Shown in pieces: positions 23,251 to 36,690 of a stretch of DNA of 64,000 bases. Every line of letters starts with the position of its first letter. Positions within the stretch are counted from its first letter, which is position 1. The notes under the pieces are model-generated. The model was not told where the DNA came from. It did not search any database and saw only the letters and a list, made by a program, of their open reading frames with translations. This stretch comes from Galbula dea (Eukaryota; Chordata; Aves; Piciformes; Galbulidae). Both the position numbers and the translations under genes were made by a program. The DNA lies in assembly GCA_013399015.1 (NCBI GenBank), contig VWZX01008436.1, positions 434,001 to 498,000 of the forward strand. The letters run 5' to 3'.

Positions 23251-26200
23251 GTTGGCTGCCCTCTAAGATACATTTCTATACCTCCTAGATTCCCTTTGCC
23301 TTGCCAGTTGGCCAAGAGGGGCATCTGTTATCAGGGAAAGCTCCTTCTTTTTGGGTTAAACAGGATATAAAATGGGTGATTAAATCCTTTCTTAACAATC
23401 CCCAGCAGGAAAAGGGAAGAGCCAAGGGAAATGTTTTCCTTCAAGCTTCTATTTTTCATGTTTATTAGAGGCTGATAAATCATTAATGTGTTGTTCCACG
23501 GGCTGGAGTGGGTCATGCTTTTAAATAGCTCTAGATTTTCCTTGTGGGGAAGTATTTCATTGGGGTATTGTGCTGTCATTGAAGGACAAAAAGGAAATGT
23601 CTGTCTGCCTGGCTGGCTGGCTGTCCATCCTCCATCCATCCAGGGTAGCTAGAGAGCAGCAGTTTAATCACTCTCCTCCTCTTGCATAGCTTTCCAGGCC
23701 TGAGCTCTATCTTCTCTCAGCTCTTTCTCCTCTGCTTGTGCCAATCCTAAGCACGTGGAGGAGCAGCATTGCCCCAGTGATGGGAGGAAAAGGCTCCTGG
23801 CCAGAGTGTGGACATCCAACCACGCTCTGCAGGTCTCTCCAGGTGGCAAAGCACCTGGGTGGAGGGAGCTTGGCTGCACCCCATCTTTGGAGGGGGGATG
23901 AAAGTCCACAGCCATGGCTTCTTAGTGTGGAGCAAAGCCAGTGCCACCTTCTCAAGGCTTTCTTAGGAATGGAGCAGAAGAAGGAGAAGGGGTAAAAAAA
24001 TAAACCCAAACCCTAAAATGCTCAAAACAAAGCCCTGCCATACCAGCTGGTGGGCACCAGGGATGGGGTGAGAGAGCCTGGAGCTGGAGCTGCTCCTGGT
24101 GTGAGCTGGGTGCCAGCAGAGGTAAAGCCAATGAGCACGTAAGCCACCCAGGTCTGATGTTGATAACAAGCCCAGGATTAGGGACTGAGGCTGAAAAGGA
24201 AGGGACAAAAGGCTACTCCCTGTCCCATTGTGGGAGATCCCTCTAATCAGGATATTCTCCCTCAACTTTGCTCCACTCTAACCTATTGACAACAGAACTA
24301 GGTCATCTTGGTGAATAGGGTAGATTTTCTGCCTCCTCAGTGTCTTTGAGGCTGGAGAGGGATTGTGTGTTCAGTGTTCCCAACAGACCTTCTGCCTTTA
24401 CTGCCCAACCAGCAGCTCCCTGCTTAACAAGGAGAACTGGACCAGTCATTTTTTTACCCCATAACAAATGGAGGGTCCCATCCAAGCTCTCCTTGCCAGT
24501 TGGCTTTCAGACAGGGGAAGCTTATTCATGTTTGGAGACCTCAGCCAAGTTCAGTCAGGAAGCCTGAGATGTTTTAAACTGGGGAAAAGGCAGAGGTATC
24601 CAGGACTCCCTTGCCAGCTGGGAGGAGGGAGGCATGGCATTATTTGGGCATTTTCTTGAGTTGGGTCTTTTTTCTTGGGCACTCCAAGGGATAGAGTTGT
24701 CTCTCTCTATCCCTGGCATAATGCTGGCTTGGGAGGGAGGTGAGCAAGGACTTTTTCTTCTCTTCTCTTCTCCTGGCACTTCTCAAGAGGACAAGTCCAC
24801 CCCTGCTTGCTTGAATCACCAAGGATGGTGGGAGAAGAAGGGAGGATGTGTGCTGAGGTTGCTGGTGGTGAAGGATCTCACAGGTGAGTCAGCACTGGTG
24901 TAGGTGGGTGTGACACTGCAGCCCAAGACATGAAGATGCCTTGTGATGAGCCAGACACAGAGAAGCTGTTGATTACCTTCCTCTGGAGAAGATCTTTATT
25001 CCCCATCCCACCCTAAGATGTTTCCTCTTCAGATGTCTGCTTGGGAGAAGGACAGAGCCTCAGCATGCTTTCCCTCTGAGATCATGGAGCAGTGTCCCAG
25101 GAAAACACTTCACCACCTTTGTCTGATGTTGCTCCTGGCCCTTTCCAAGTGTAAAAACAGCCTCAGATCTTTCAGGGCAGATGATAAGAGTATTCCCTTC
25201 TAAGGAATAGCATTACCCAAGCCTAGAGTTCCCACAGACATTAGCTCCTGGCCTTGCACCCCTTTATCTGCTTAGCCAAACCCTGTCCCCACCACTGGGA
25301 GTGAGTGGTTGGGATCCTGGATCCTTCTCTGCCCATTTTCAGGCATCATACAGAAATGTCCTCTATAGCTCACTGAAGGGCCACCTCCTGTGGATGTGCA
25401 GGAGATAACACCATGCACTGTCCATCAGAGGTTCCCTGACTTCCCCAATGTGATCCCCACTCCCAATCCCACAGCTTCTCCTCAGCATGGCCTTTTGGGA
25501 TATCTGAGACCAGGATAAAGGGAAATACCTGGACAGGGCTAAGCAGGGATGACTGGCACAAGGGTGTCTGGTGGAGCAAAACCCTCTCAAGGATGTGTCT
25601 CATCCTGGTTGTACTCAGCCTTCCTTTTCCCAAGCTTGGAGATCAGATGGGGAGGTTCAGCAGGAGAAGGATTCCTCCTCCAAGTGTCATGTTTCCTGTG
25701 GTCATTTCTAACTGTCCTCTTTTGGCCACTCTTGGAGACAAGTTTTGAGGCTCAGGGGACTGTTGGTCTGTGCATTAGAGCTGTTCTCAAGCAGTAGGAT
25801 GCTCCTAGAACTGCTAGGGGCAGTGCTGAAGATATTGTAATACAGGAGACAATGTGTCCTAAACTTGGCCAGATGCCTGGATTAGAAATTAAAGGCAAAT
25901 AAGGCAACCTAAGCTCTGGAACTGCATCAAAGGCAAATCCAGGCTAAATGGGAAGGATCCAATTTCACAGTTAAGTTTGTTAAATAGGTGGGTGGTGGTT
26001 GCCAGTGGTGTGAGCATCCCTTTATTAACAATTTAAAACTGCAAAGTCCCTGCCTGGAGATAACTGGAGAAGCAGACCTTTTATTTTCTGGCTGCCCTGC
26101 CACAAGAAACCCTTACTCATGGAAAGGTTCCTACTGAAGCTGACAGAGCTACTCACATGTGCAAGACTTGCCCTGGATAGAGAGAATCTAATGGCCAGGA

Positions 26201-26522
26201 GGATGGAGAACTGCAAGGGCAGTAAGACCTGAGTGGCAGAGCCAGCACAGCACAGAGGCATCCAAGAGATGTAGCTCTGGTGACTTGTCTGCAAGGAAAT
26301 CATTCCCAGCCACAAATTGTTCACTTAAGGATGACAATTTGCAGAAGAGAATTTGACAGGTGATGGATTTGGGGTGTTTTTGGGTGCAAATCATGATGTG
26401 GTCATTGATGAGGAATCATGACAGTGAGAGCTGCCTCCTGACACTGCTGTGGTAAAAGTTTTGGTTACAGATTGTCCTTTGTAATGTAAAAAAATAAAGA
26501 ATGGTTCTGTAGAACCTTTTGA
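23251..26522. other. Unannotated unique sequence
   Basis: About 3.3 kb without recognised gene or CR1. 23440-23580 resembles the unique block just upstream in composition. The remaining frames lack domains. Confidence 0.5.
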
Positions 26523-26782
26523 ACCACAGAGTCACAGAACCATGACTGTTGGAAGAGACCTCTAAGATCACCAAGTCCAACCATCAGCCTATCCCCACCA
26601 TGCCACTAAACACCACAGCTAGATGTTTTGGGAACCCCTCCAGGGATGGTGACTCCACCACTGCCCTGGGCAGCCTGGGCCAATGCCTAACAACTCTTTC
26701 AGGGAAGGAATTTTGTGCTATCCAATCTGAACCTCTCCTGGTGCAACTTGAGGCCATTTCCTCTTGTCCTCTCACTGGTAAT
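26523..26782 (-). mobile_element. CR1 LINE 3' fragment
   Basis: CAGAGTCACAGAACCATGAC, GGAAGAGACCTCTAAGATCA, CCACTGCCCTGGGCAGCCTG and GGCCATTTCCTCTTGTCC. Confidence 0.92.
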
Positions 26783-27011
26783 CCAAAGTAGATGAATAGT
26801 TTCATACAGAGACCCTGGCAACTCTTTTTTTGCAGTGTTCACTGGACATGAACTATCAAAGTTGCCTCCTTGACCTGCACCAACACCAGGATCAACAAAT
26901 ATGATTCTGGATAAGTTGCCTGTGCCACCTTTCCTTTTCATATGTCTTTGGGTTGAATTGTTGAATTATTTCTACCCTTTGGCTGATTATTTTCCTTGCA
27001 TGTGGTAAAAG

Positions 27012-27126
27012 CTCTATAGATGTGGTCCTTAGGGCTATGCTTTAGTGGCATGGTGGTGATAGGTCGATGGTTGGGCTTGAAGATCTTAGAGGTCTCTTCT
27101 AACCTTCATGATCCTGTGCTTCTGTG
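27012..27126 (+). mobile_element. CR1 LINE 3' tip
   Basis: GGGCTATGCTTTAGTGGCAT, GGTTGGGCTTGAAGATCTTA and GAGGTCTCTTCTAACCTTCA. Faces the minus-oriented copy at 26523-26782. Confidence 0.88.
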
Positions 27127-27341
27127 TAATTTATGCTCACACTTCAGCCATGGTTTATCTGGGCTTGTCCTAGTGTTCCTGTTTTCAGCCACATGATAAA
27201 TTAGTTGAAAAGAACCAAAAGCTCTTCCCTGGATTTGTTGTACCCAGAACCAGGTATGAGAACAAATCCCTACAAGAGCTGCAAAAGCAGGACAATAAAT
27301 GCCATGAATCCAGCAGGAACTGTTGGGAAGATGTCATGAAT

Positions 27342-27388
27342 CCCTTCCAGCTCCTAATATTCAGTGATTTTGTGTGATTCTGTGATGA
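27342..27388 (+). mobile_element. Possible CR1 3' tip
   Basis: CCCTTCCAGCTCCTAATATT, then GATTTTGTGTGATTCTGTGA. Short and diverged. Confidence 0.42.
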
Positions 27389-30300
27389 TTTCTACACAGC
27401 TCTGCTCATTTTGAGCAGGGAGATGAGTGGAGAGCTTGGGCTGCTTGGCAGAGGCAGCACTGTGCTATGCTACATGAAATGGTCCTGGAAACAAAAGGAG
27501 GTGATTAAAATACACTTGCCAGAAAAGAGCTCAGCTTAACCATGCCTCATGCAATGCTCTCCACACAGCAGACACAGCAGAGCTTTTCCTTTCTGCACTC
27601 CCCTTAGCTCCTTGGTTTTATCATCTCTCAGTCAGAGGCAAGCGAGACAATAGACATTCTTTGAGAAACTCACAACAGGGGAGATGAAGCTAAGGTCTCT
27701 GCTGCCACTTTCACATCTCCTCAGAGTTTGTCTTCATGGCAAATGTGACCAGAATAGCTAGTTCAGAATTAGCTTTCTATGGTGTCACTGTTCCAGAAGA
27801 AAGAGATTTTATTCTACCTTGTTTAGGAAAGCACTGGCTATTTTGCTACTGAATGTGTCTGTGTAGAGCAGCAGAAGGTGAAGGACCTGATGGAAGGAGG
27901 GTCAGAAGAAATGTGGCCACTTAATGTCATGCTTGGACCATGCTCTTATCTGGAGCATGGATTTATAGACAGCCAGCAAAAATAAATCTGAAAAATAGAG
28001 TATTCCTCATGAAAAGGCAGCCAGATCCATTGTCCCTGGGGAGCTGGCCACCTTTTCTTCTCTCTACAGCTCATGAGGTGAGAGGATCCTCCAGGAGGCT
28101 GTTGATCTTAGCTGTCATAGGTGTCTTATGGAGGGCAAACTGCTTTGTCTCTCTGCTGCTTAGAAAGGGAGCCAAAACTCAGAGATGGATCTGGATTTGC
28201 AAGAGTGATGATGAAACAAATCCTTCCTCAGGTGATTTCTGCTCTCAGGCAGGGGATGGGATGCACCCTGCCAGTTCAGATCAGGGCACATATTGCTTTT
28301 TCTAAGGGTGAAGACACCTCAGAGAAAAGCTGTTGCAGTCTCTGTGCTGCAGGTTTAAGGTGCCAGTGGGTCACCTGGAGACAGCAGCTTCACACCTGAG
28401 TTTGGTTGCAGCTTTGGGCTTAGAAGTTGCCACCTTCTCATGAGCTTCCCCACACCATTACTTCTTGCCAAGCAGTGTCTTCTGTGTGGCTCAGCTTCCA
28501 CTAGCTGCCTATTCTGTGCTGGATTTAATAAGTCTTTAAGTGGATTAATTAGTCCTTGGCTGGGAAACTGCCTTCCACTGCTTGGCAGTGACCTGCCTGC
28601 AGAAGCATCCATCCTGTCCATGGTGGAGAACCTATGGACCATGTGTGATCCATGGGCAATGCTGAACCTACCCATCATCTTCAGGCAGCATCAGAAAGCA
28701 TCTCTGAGCCTCAGAGTCTCCATGCCTGCATGGTTTCTACCTCTTTGATGAGAAAGGAGTCATCTGAGCAGCTTTTGGGGGAGAGAAGAGAGTGAGGATG
28801 TTCTCCTCTAGTCAAGTATTGTTGGGGAAATGGGTCAGGCTCTTGGTTCTGTGGTGGAAGATGTTCTATCAATGGAGGGGAAATCAATGCTGCAGAGGGT
28901 ATATGCCTCTCAGAGTTTGTGGAGAGCAGGGGTGTCTCTTATTAGGCCATCTGATAGCACTGGAGCAGAGAGATGGGCTGCTGGCTGCACAGGAACTTCT
29001 TCTCATCTAGCTGAGTCAAAATTAGAAGAGATCAGACAAATGAGGATCAGATTGTGCCCTGTGGTGGAAAATGGTTTTCAGCTTCCTGGCTGTGACGTAG
29101 GCTGAGCCTTATCTCATCAAGCTATGCTCAGAATGAACCTCAGGGGCCTTTTGCAGCTACAGTCATTTGTACAGATTGGCCTCATGTCAGAGGCAGCTCC
29201 TAGGAATGTCAATGAGCAGCTCTGGAGAGCATGGACTGCAAGGCCAGTGTGTTGCAAGACCAACTCACTAGGTGGATCAAATGTTTTTCCTTGCTGCCAA
29301 AAGACATCTTGCAAGGGTTAGGTGGAAAGACTGGATGAGGGGATTCAAGCCCTGTGATGCAAATGCAATGTTGGGGCAGTTACTTGATGTGGGACCCAGC
29401 TCACATTACCTGTCAGAAATCCATGTCTAATCCAAGCTAGTCTTTCACCTTCTTCAGCTAGTTAGAGAGACCTGCTTGTCCATGAAGTGGTTTTACCCCA
29501 TCCAGGTCAGGGGCAGAGGGAAACTGTAGGCTCAAGGTGTGGCAAATCCAAGCCTCCCTTCAGAAGGCTTCACAGGGGGAGACGTGACCATCTGTCTCTC
29601 CTGAAGGATGCAGAAGACTTGGTACCTAAAGCTGAGAAGACCAATGTGTCCTGATTTGGGTTAGAGCAGAACTAACCTGCTCAGGGATCTGACTTCTCAG
29701 CTCAGTCTCTTCTCAGGGCTGCAGTGGCTGCAGCTCCCAGCATCTTCTCCCAGGCAGTGGCTGCTGCTAGCAGGGACAATACTGCATGGGCAGAGTTCCT
29801 GCCAAGGGCTGCGCTGCAGAAAGGCTCTGCCTTGGACTTGCTCCTCTGCAGATCAAGGTCACTGCTACAGCTTGTGCTCCATGTTGGGGTGCAGTAATTA
29901 AGAGGTGGTACCTGTGGGGAGGAGGGGACAGGAGAGGTGACCCTCAACTGACCAACAGGGGATTCCATCCATGGATGTCATAGTCACTATAGAGCTGAGG
30001 GATCATGAGGGTCAAGTCTCTTCTTCAGTGGCCAATGTCCAAGAAGGATTCTGTGAATTCTGCCTTTGAACCTGATCCAGGAGTTCCTGAATCCAGTTCC
30101 AAGATCCAGCCCCTGAATCTGGTTCCTCTCTGCTGCTGTGTCCAGTCTGGGACTTCTGCCCCCACATCAGTGGTGGCAGTGACACAGTTACCATGGTGGG
30201 GGGCAGTTGGATTCAGTACTGGGTTTGTATCTATTTGAATATATCATTTTATGGTTACTATTTTCATTAAAGTAGCTGTAATTTTGCAACCCACAGCTCT

Positions 30301-33300
30301 TTCTCCCTCATTCCCTTCCTGTGCCCTGTGGGAGGAGAGAGGCTAACAGCCAGCACCTGTCACTCGTTTAGGGGTGGCCCAGCCCTGAGCCCTGACACAA
30401 AGGCAGGTGAAATCATTCATCTTCTGATTCCTTTCTGCTTCTGCTCCTCATTCCTACAATAAAGTGCCCTCTACTCCAGCACAGAGATGTTGTGGATACC
30501 TTAAAGACCAGGAGGTGTTTGGAGGCAGTGTCAAAAGGCTGGAAGGGGAGTGAAGGTTAATCAGCCTGACATCTGCTATCTTCTGCTTCCATGGGCAGTG
30601 GCTGAAGACATGCAGCTCAGAGAAGGCAACCTAGGTAGGAAACCTCTCCCTTATTTCTGAAAGCTCAGTGTCACCACTAGAGGAGAGAGGTTTTGGTTGC
30701 ACTCATGAGTTTGGACTACAGTTGGTGAAGAAGCCAAGCTGGTCCTGGCAGGAGGAAGTGTTTCAGCTTGCATGGAGCAGAGCTGAGCAGAGGCATTTTT
30801 GGAGGTGAAAAAATAGTGGTGGAAAGCCATGGAGAACTGCTGCCACAGTCTCACTGCTGATGTCTGGTCTGACCTCATGATGAGGTCAATCCATCATTGT
30901 GCTGTCCCTTTTGGCCTCCTGAACTGTCTGAAGCACTGAACAGCAGAATGGTTCCTAGAGTGGGAGATGAGGCAGTGCAGGGTGGTGCTTCAAGGGAACT
31001 AAATGGCAGTGGTGTTTCTGAGGTTATCTACTCTTCTTGGGACACCTTTCTAGCAAACAGCCATCCCAAGAGGATGTGTTTGCTTGCAGACAATGATTCA
31101 ACCACCAGATGTCCCTCCATGATCCCCCTGGGGAAGCAGGAGGAGAAAACTGGGACTCAAGTCCTAGGGAAAAATGCTCCTCTACTGTTTCCAACCCTTG
31201 TCTTTATCAAACATCTACCTGGAGCTGGCTTTACAGCACCTCAAGAGATACTCAGCTTCAGGGCTGGATGTGAAGCATCCCCTTGGGTTGAGGAGACTGG
31301 AATAAATATTCTCTGGAGCTGTTGTAAATCAAAGGGGTTTGTCTGTGGTGGCTATACATGGGAGCACTGCTGAAAGATTAGCACTAAGAAGGTCACTTAG
31401 AAGGTCAGAGGAGCTTTGTGGAAGAGCTGGCCTTTAATAAAGGGGTTTGCAAACAGAGGGTGTCTAAGGTGGAGTGGAGTAGCTAAAGAAGAACATCCAA
31501 CCATGAGTTTCCAGCATCCATTGTTTCTCCAGGCTGCTGATTCTCCAGCTTTTCACTCACCAGATCCTGAACTGATCTGGAGGCTCAGTGACTTTTGCCT
31601 CCTGTTTCTTTGGAGATGTTTAGATCTGGAGACCATTGTGTCAGCCTGACATGTTAGAGTGTTCCAGGCAAAAGGGGAAACTCCACATTCCTGACCTGGA
31701 GAGATCATGGGCCTGGAATAAGGAAAGTCAACTAACTCCCTGTGTCCTCATCTCAAATTGTGACTGATTTTGGTTCCCAATGGGAGAGATCTTCTTCTTT
31801 CTGCTTAGCAGTCAGCCTCAGCAGGTGAGGAATGAAATGTCCCCAAGCATTTTCCCTCCTTTCCCACAGTCTATTCCTGTTTTTCTTTAAAGGCTGCAGT
31901 GTGAGTTGAGTTTGTGGCACTTGCAGAGTTACAGCACCTTAAATTCCCTCTTCAAAGTCAGCCCCAATTCAGATTCACAACCAGCTCCTGAGTCTGACAG
32001 GAAGCTTTTCTCTGGTGGAAGTCAAAAGACAACAGCTCTTATGACTTAGGATCTGAAAGAGGAGTCCAGTCACCACCACTGGCAGCCTCTGAAAGACTTC
32101 TTCTAAGGAAGGCTTAGCAAGATGAGTGCTAGGTTTGAACTGCCTAGAATTCCTGGCAACCACAGAGTCAAAATCCAGCTGACTCAACTCAAGCCTTTTG
32201 TGCTTCTTCAGCAGTTGAGCAGAGTCTATTCAGATTATTCTCATTAAGGATTATTTTTTCATGGCCTGGGCAGATATTAAGGCTATTTTTGGATTGGAAA
32301 TGGAATTTGTTTTGGTGTCTTCCTAGTTAGAAATGGCCTTCACTCTCCATCTCCTGAGATTTCCTTCACCTGGAAAGCACTGAGCCTTCTCAAGGGGAAC
32401 TGCTGTTGGGCCAGGAGTTGGCATGTAAACCTGAGGGGCTTCCAAGGAAATTTTGGTGCCAGAATTTGGTTAGCCTACACAAAGCTATTTTGAAACAGAT
32501 GTGCATTTTCCTCAGTGTTTGATCCATTTGGGGTCCTTTTTTCTATGCTCTACCTCACAGCTGAGATTCCTGCAAACTTGAGGTGAGCCTTGCAGTTTGG
32601 GGAGGGTTTCATCAGCCCTAATTTACACCTCTAAAAGTTGGATGCCCAGGTCCAAGTTAGTCAGCCCAGGCTTGCTTTGTAGGCAAGGGAGAGGAGAGTC
32701 ACCCCTAGGGTGAGATTCAGCTCTTAAAACAGACACCCAAGGTTGCTGATGCAAATCACTTGCTGGATGTGTCCCATTCTCTCTCTTGGCTGTGGAGCTT
32801 TGTCAGGCTTTTCATCTGGGTAAAATGAAGTGAAATGACCTCTGTCTTCAGGGTTTTATTTACCCAGACTGAAAGAATAAATCACCTTTTTCTCTTTCCC
32901 TGCGAGCCATTCCCCCTTGAGGTGTAGCAGGAAGATGGCTCTGTCCTGGGTTGGGTTTATGGCCATTTCCATCTTGATGAACATCTGATGAGCTGCTGGA
33001 TCAGACAGCAGGTCATGTTGGCCCTGTCTCCTGCCTCTGACAGAGGCCAAGAGGAGGTGCTTGGGGAAGGGCAGAAGAACAGGACAAATCCATGGTGACA
33101 CTTCCACTGGCAGATACCCAACTCCCAGCACCCCCTGGCTGGGGTTTGTGCTTCAGGAGTTGTATCTCTGAGTCTAAGAACTCCTCCTGCCTGGAATTTT
33201 GGCTGCTTAATTTTGAAACTCAGGCAAACTTGAATACCCACAGCTCCCCACAGCAAAGGTTTCTGCTGGCAAACAGCAGCCCAGGAGAAGAAACCCTCTT

Positions 33301-35208
33301 TTGCCTTGTTCTCAAGCTGCTAATTACAGTGGATGTCTCCTGGGTTTAATATGATGAGAAATGGTGGATATTTGGGCTATATTCACCTCTCAGCCCTTTT
33401 GTCTCCCCAGGCCTGGCTGCTTCAAGGATTTTTTTCTTCTCTTTGCAGATGATGCCAGCTTGCACCCTATGGCCTCTGCTTACAGAGCAGTTCCCACCTT
33501 CTTTCTGCCAGCAAGGTGTAACCACATGCTTGGTGAGCTAGCAGAACCATAACCTTTTTTATTGGCTTCTACTAAACTCCAAGCCACAAGTGCAAAAAAG
33601 CCATTTCCTTGGCACAACAGGTTTGATAAAGGATGCTATAAGATGGACCTCATTTTTCTCTGCTTAAACCTGACAATATCCCAAACTTGATGGTATTTTT
33701 GACTTGCAAGACATCTGCTTGCCTGGAAGAACTTTGTGGCCTCCTTAGGTATGGTTGTTGTGCCTAATGGGTGGCTCAGGCAGCCTGCAGCCATGGCTAG
33801 GAGCTGGGTTTAGTTGTCAGCATCATGGAAGGATATAAATAGGAGTAGATTGGTCTGGGAGTTCTTTAGGATGAGGTTCACCACCTTGTTCTGTCCTGGT
33901 ACATCACCAAGGATGTGGGGTGGTCTTCAGCCATGATGAGCACCAGAGGCAGTGTCCCAGGACAAGGAGTATGGGCATGACTGAGGCTGCCACCAGAGCA
34001 ATGACACCTGGACCTCCTGGTGTTCCTCACCTAGCCAAAAGATCCTAGTTAAAGGGGAGGGAGAAACTAATCCAACAAAGTTATGCAGCCAGCCCCTGAG
34101 TTGTGTTTTCTTCTGTATGAATCTGGAGTGTCTGCTGCCTTTCAGTGTGTGACCTTCCTCTCCCCTGCAGGAACAGCATCTGCTGCTAAGATGAGGTGTG
34201 TTGAGCAGCCCCTGCCAGCCCTGCAACAGCAGCTGGGGAACCTACTCAGAGCTCTTGAGGGCCACTCAATTGTCATTCATTAACAAGTCTAAAAATTAGC
34301 CTCTTGCCAGCTCTCCATGTGCCAACCTCCTTCTCTGTGTCTTCTGTGCTTGGGGGCTGGTGTTCCCACTCCATGGCTGCACCAGGAACAAGTGTGATCA
34401 TTGATGGAGCTGTTAGTATCAGCCAAGGTCTTTCCATTACCTCCCTCAGGGTTATTTACTTGTCCTAAGCTCTCCACTTCATCCAGCCCCTACTGTCCCC
34501 ATGAAGCATGCTTGAGAGAACTCTCCTGCCAAGTCCTGTCTGTCCTTCTGGCCTAGGAAGATAAAAGTGGAAGGTGAAAGCATCTGCTAGGTGTTTGAAG
34601 GGGCTGTGTCTCATCACAGGCTGTGTGCAAAGCCTAACTCACCCATCTTCAATCACTCTGAGCAGCCAAAGGCTTATTGTGTGGTGTCCACTGTGACCTT
34701 GGCTGTGAAGAGGGGGTGGGACCCAGGTTACCACTTTACTTCTGAGAGCACTTGGAATGCAGGTGTCTTGCTTGTGAGGGACTGGAATGAGGAAGAGAGG
34801 GGGAGCAGCAAGAGCAGAGGAAGCATTTTTCCTCTGGAAAGCAGCAGCTTGTTGAAACCAGGATTCCAGGGAGGTTGCTCAAGAGCAGACTGGAGCTATC
34901 AGTCACTCAGAAAGGGCTGGTGACTCAGCCAGGATGTTGGCTGTAGGGTTAAGTCTCTGTCTGATAGGGAGGGGATGCTTGCACTTGGGTTTCCACAGGC
35001 TGCCAGTTGTCCTTGCTGTGGTGGAATGTTCTTCTCACTGGAGCTAGCCCACTTTGCATAAAGACCTTAGTATTCCCAGGAGCAAAGACTGCCTGCATAT
35101 CTCAACAGCACTGATTAGGAGAGAAACAACAGGTTCAAGACTCTCCATGGATGCCTGCATGAAAGAAATTCTCACTCTAGGAAGCTGGCACCACTGTTTC
35201 CCACACAG
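27389..35208. other. 7.8 kb of unannotated unique sequence
   Basis: No gene, RNA or interspersed repeat recognised. Frames of up to 158 codons (30897-31373) lack domains, conserved motifs or flanking splice context. It could include diverged exons of non-coding RNAs that cannot be seen by eye. Confidence 0.5.
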
Positions 35209-35410
35209 CATCAGGGAACCAGTAAGGTTGGAAGAGATCTCTGAGATCAGCAAGTCCAACCAGCAACCTATCCCCACCATGCCACTAAACCATGGCCCTC
35301 AGCACCACATCTAGGTGTTTTGGGAACCCCTCCAGGGATGGTGACTTCACCACTGCCCTGGGCAGCCTGGGCCAATGCCCAGCAACTCTTTTAGAGAAGA
35401 AATTGTCCCA
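35209..35410 (-). mobile_element. CR1 LINE 3' fragment
   Basis: GGTTGGAAGAGATCTCTGAG, CACTAAACCATGGCCCTCAG, CACTGCCCTGGGCAGCCTGG and GAGAAGAAATTGTCCCAGAC. Confidence 0.92.
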
Positions 35411-35700
35411 GACATGGATGCTGCAGAATTGAGAATGACCATGGCCTCATATATGCCAGGAAAAACCTATCCTAGAGGCTTTTTATTTCTCTGAGCTCAG
35501 GTGCTTGGTGAGACCTCACACAGCCTTGCTGTACCTCCTCTTGGATAAAAGAGCAGATGAAATTTAGGGTGTTGGGATGTGCATGAGCCAGGGAGACCAG
35601 AATAAGGTTTCAAAGGCTCAGGTCCAGAGCACAGCTGTGGTCAGACCACTCTTAAAGCCTCTTTAACCTTGCAGTCCTTGCATAAAGCCAACTTCTAGAG

Positions 35701-36136
35701 AATCACAGAATGTTAGGGGTTGGAAGGAACCTCTGGGGATCATCTAGTCCAAACTCCCCTGGCAGAGCAGGGTCACCTACAGCAGGTTGCACAGGGTGGT
35801 GTCCAGGCAGGTTTGGAATGTCTCCAGAGAGGGAGACTCCAGCACCTCTCTGGGCAGCCTGGGCCAGGGCTCCACCACCCTCAAAGGAAAGAACTTCTTC
35901 CTTGGGTTTAGCTGGAACTTTCCCTGTTCCAGTTTGTGCCTGTTCTCTCTTGTCCTGTCCCTGGGCACCACTGAACAAAACCTGGCCCCATCCTCCTGAC
36001 ACCCAACCATGAAGCATTCATCAGCCTTGATCAGATCCCTCCTCAGTCTTCTCCTCCCCAGGTTACCCAGCCCCAGCTCTCTCAGCCTTTCCCCAGAAGA
36101 GAGATGTTCAAGCCCCCTCAACATTTTTGTAGCCCT
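35701..36136 (-). mobile_element. CR1 LINE 3' fragment, well preserved
   Basis: AATCACAGAATGTTAGGGGT, GGGGATCATCTAGTCCAAAC, CTCTCTGGGCAGCCTGGGCC, GTGCCTGTTCTCTCTTGTCC, CCTCCTCAGTCTTCTCCTCC and CAGCCCCAGCTCTCTCAGCC. Same subfamily type as 61173-61352. Confidence 0.94.
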
Positions 36137-36690
36137 AAAACTGAGCTGACCTCACCTTAACACCACCACCACCTTCATCAGTTAACACTTCACCTGTTGA
36201 CACTGGTAGGCAAATCCCAGCCTGGATTGTAGCCTCATGGAATGTAAATCTGGCTAAGTGCCTCCAGATGACTGTACCAGGGGGTTGGTGGGATGGGAAG
36301 TATCCACACCTGCAAATAAAAGAGGTCAGGAAGCAAATTCCAAAGCCAGGCTGGGTAGCAAGGATGGCAAAGCTCTCAAATGATATTGGCTCAATGCTGA
36401 TTTCTTTCTGGCCTGGTCAGGAATTGCTTTCAGCTGCTTTTCACAGCTTCAGAGGATGCTGTATTGGACTGATTCCTCAAGCAGGATTCAACCTGCAGGT
36501 GAAGACCTCTCCAGTTAGGCAGCAAGATGTAGAGTGTTGCCTACAATGGGTTTGGAGGCTCCAAACTCCCATGACAGCTAGCAGAGATTGGATTTTCAAT
36601 ATGTTTGACTTAACCACAGGTGTTTGGTACCATCTATGGGATCTTCATGTAACTCCTCTGGGTATCCTGGGTATACCAGAGGGACTTAGT

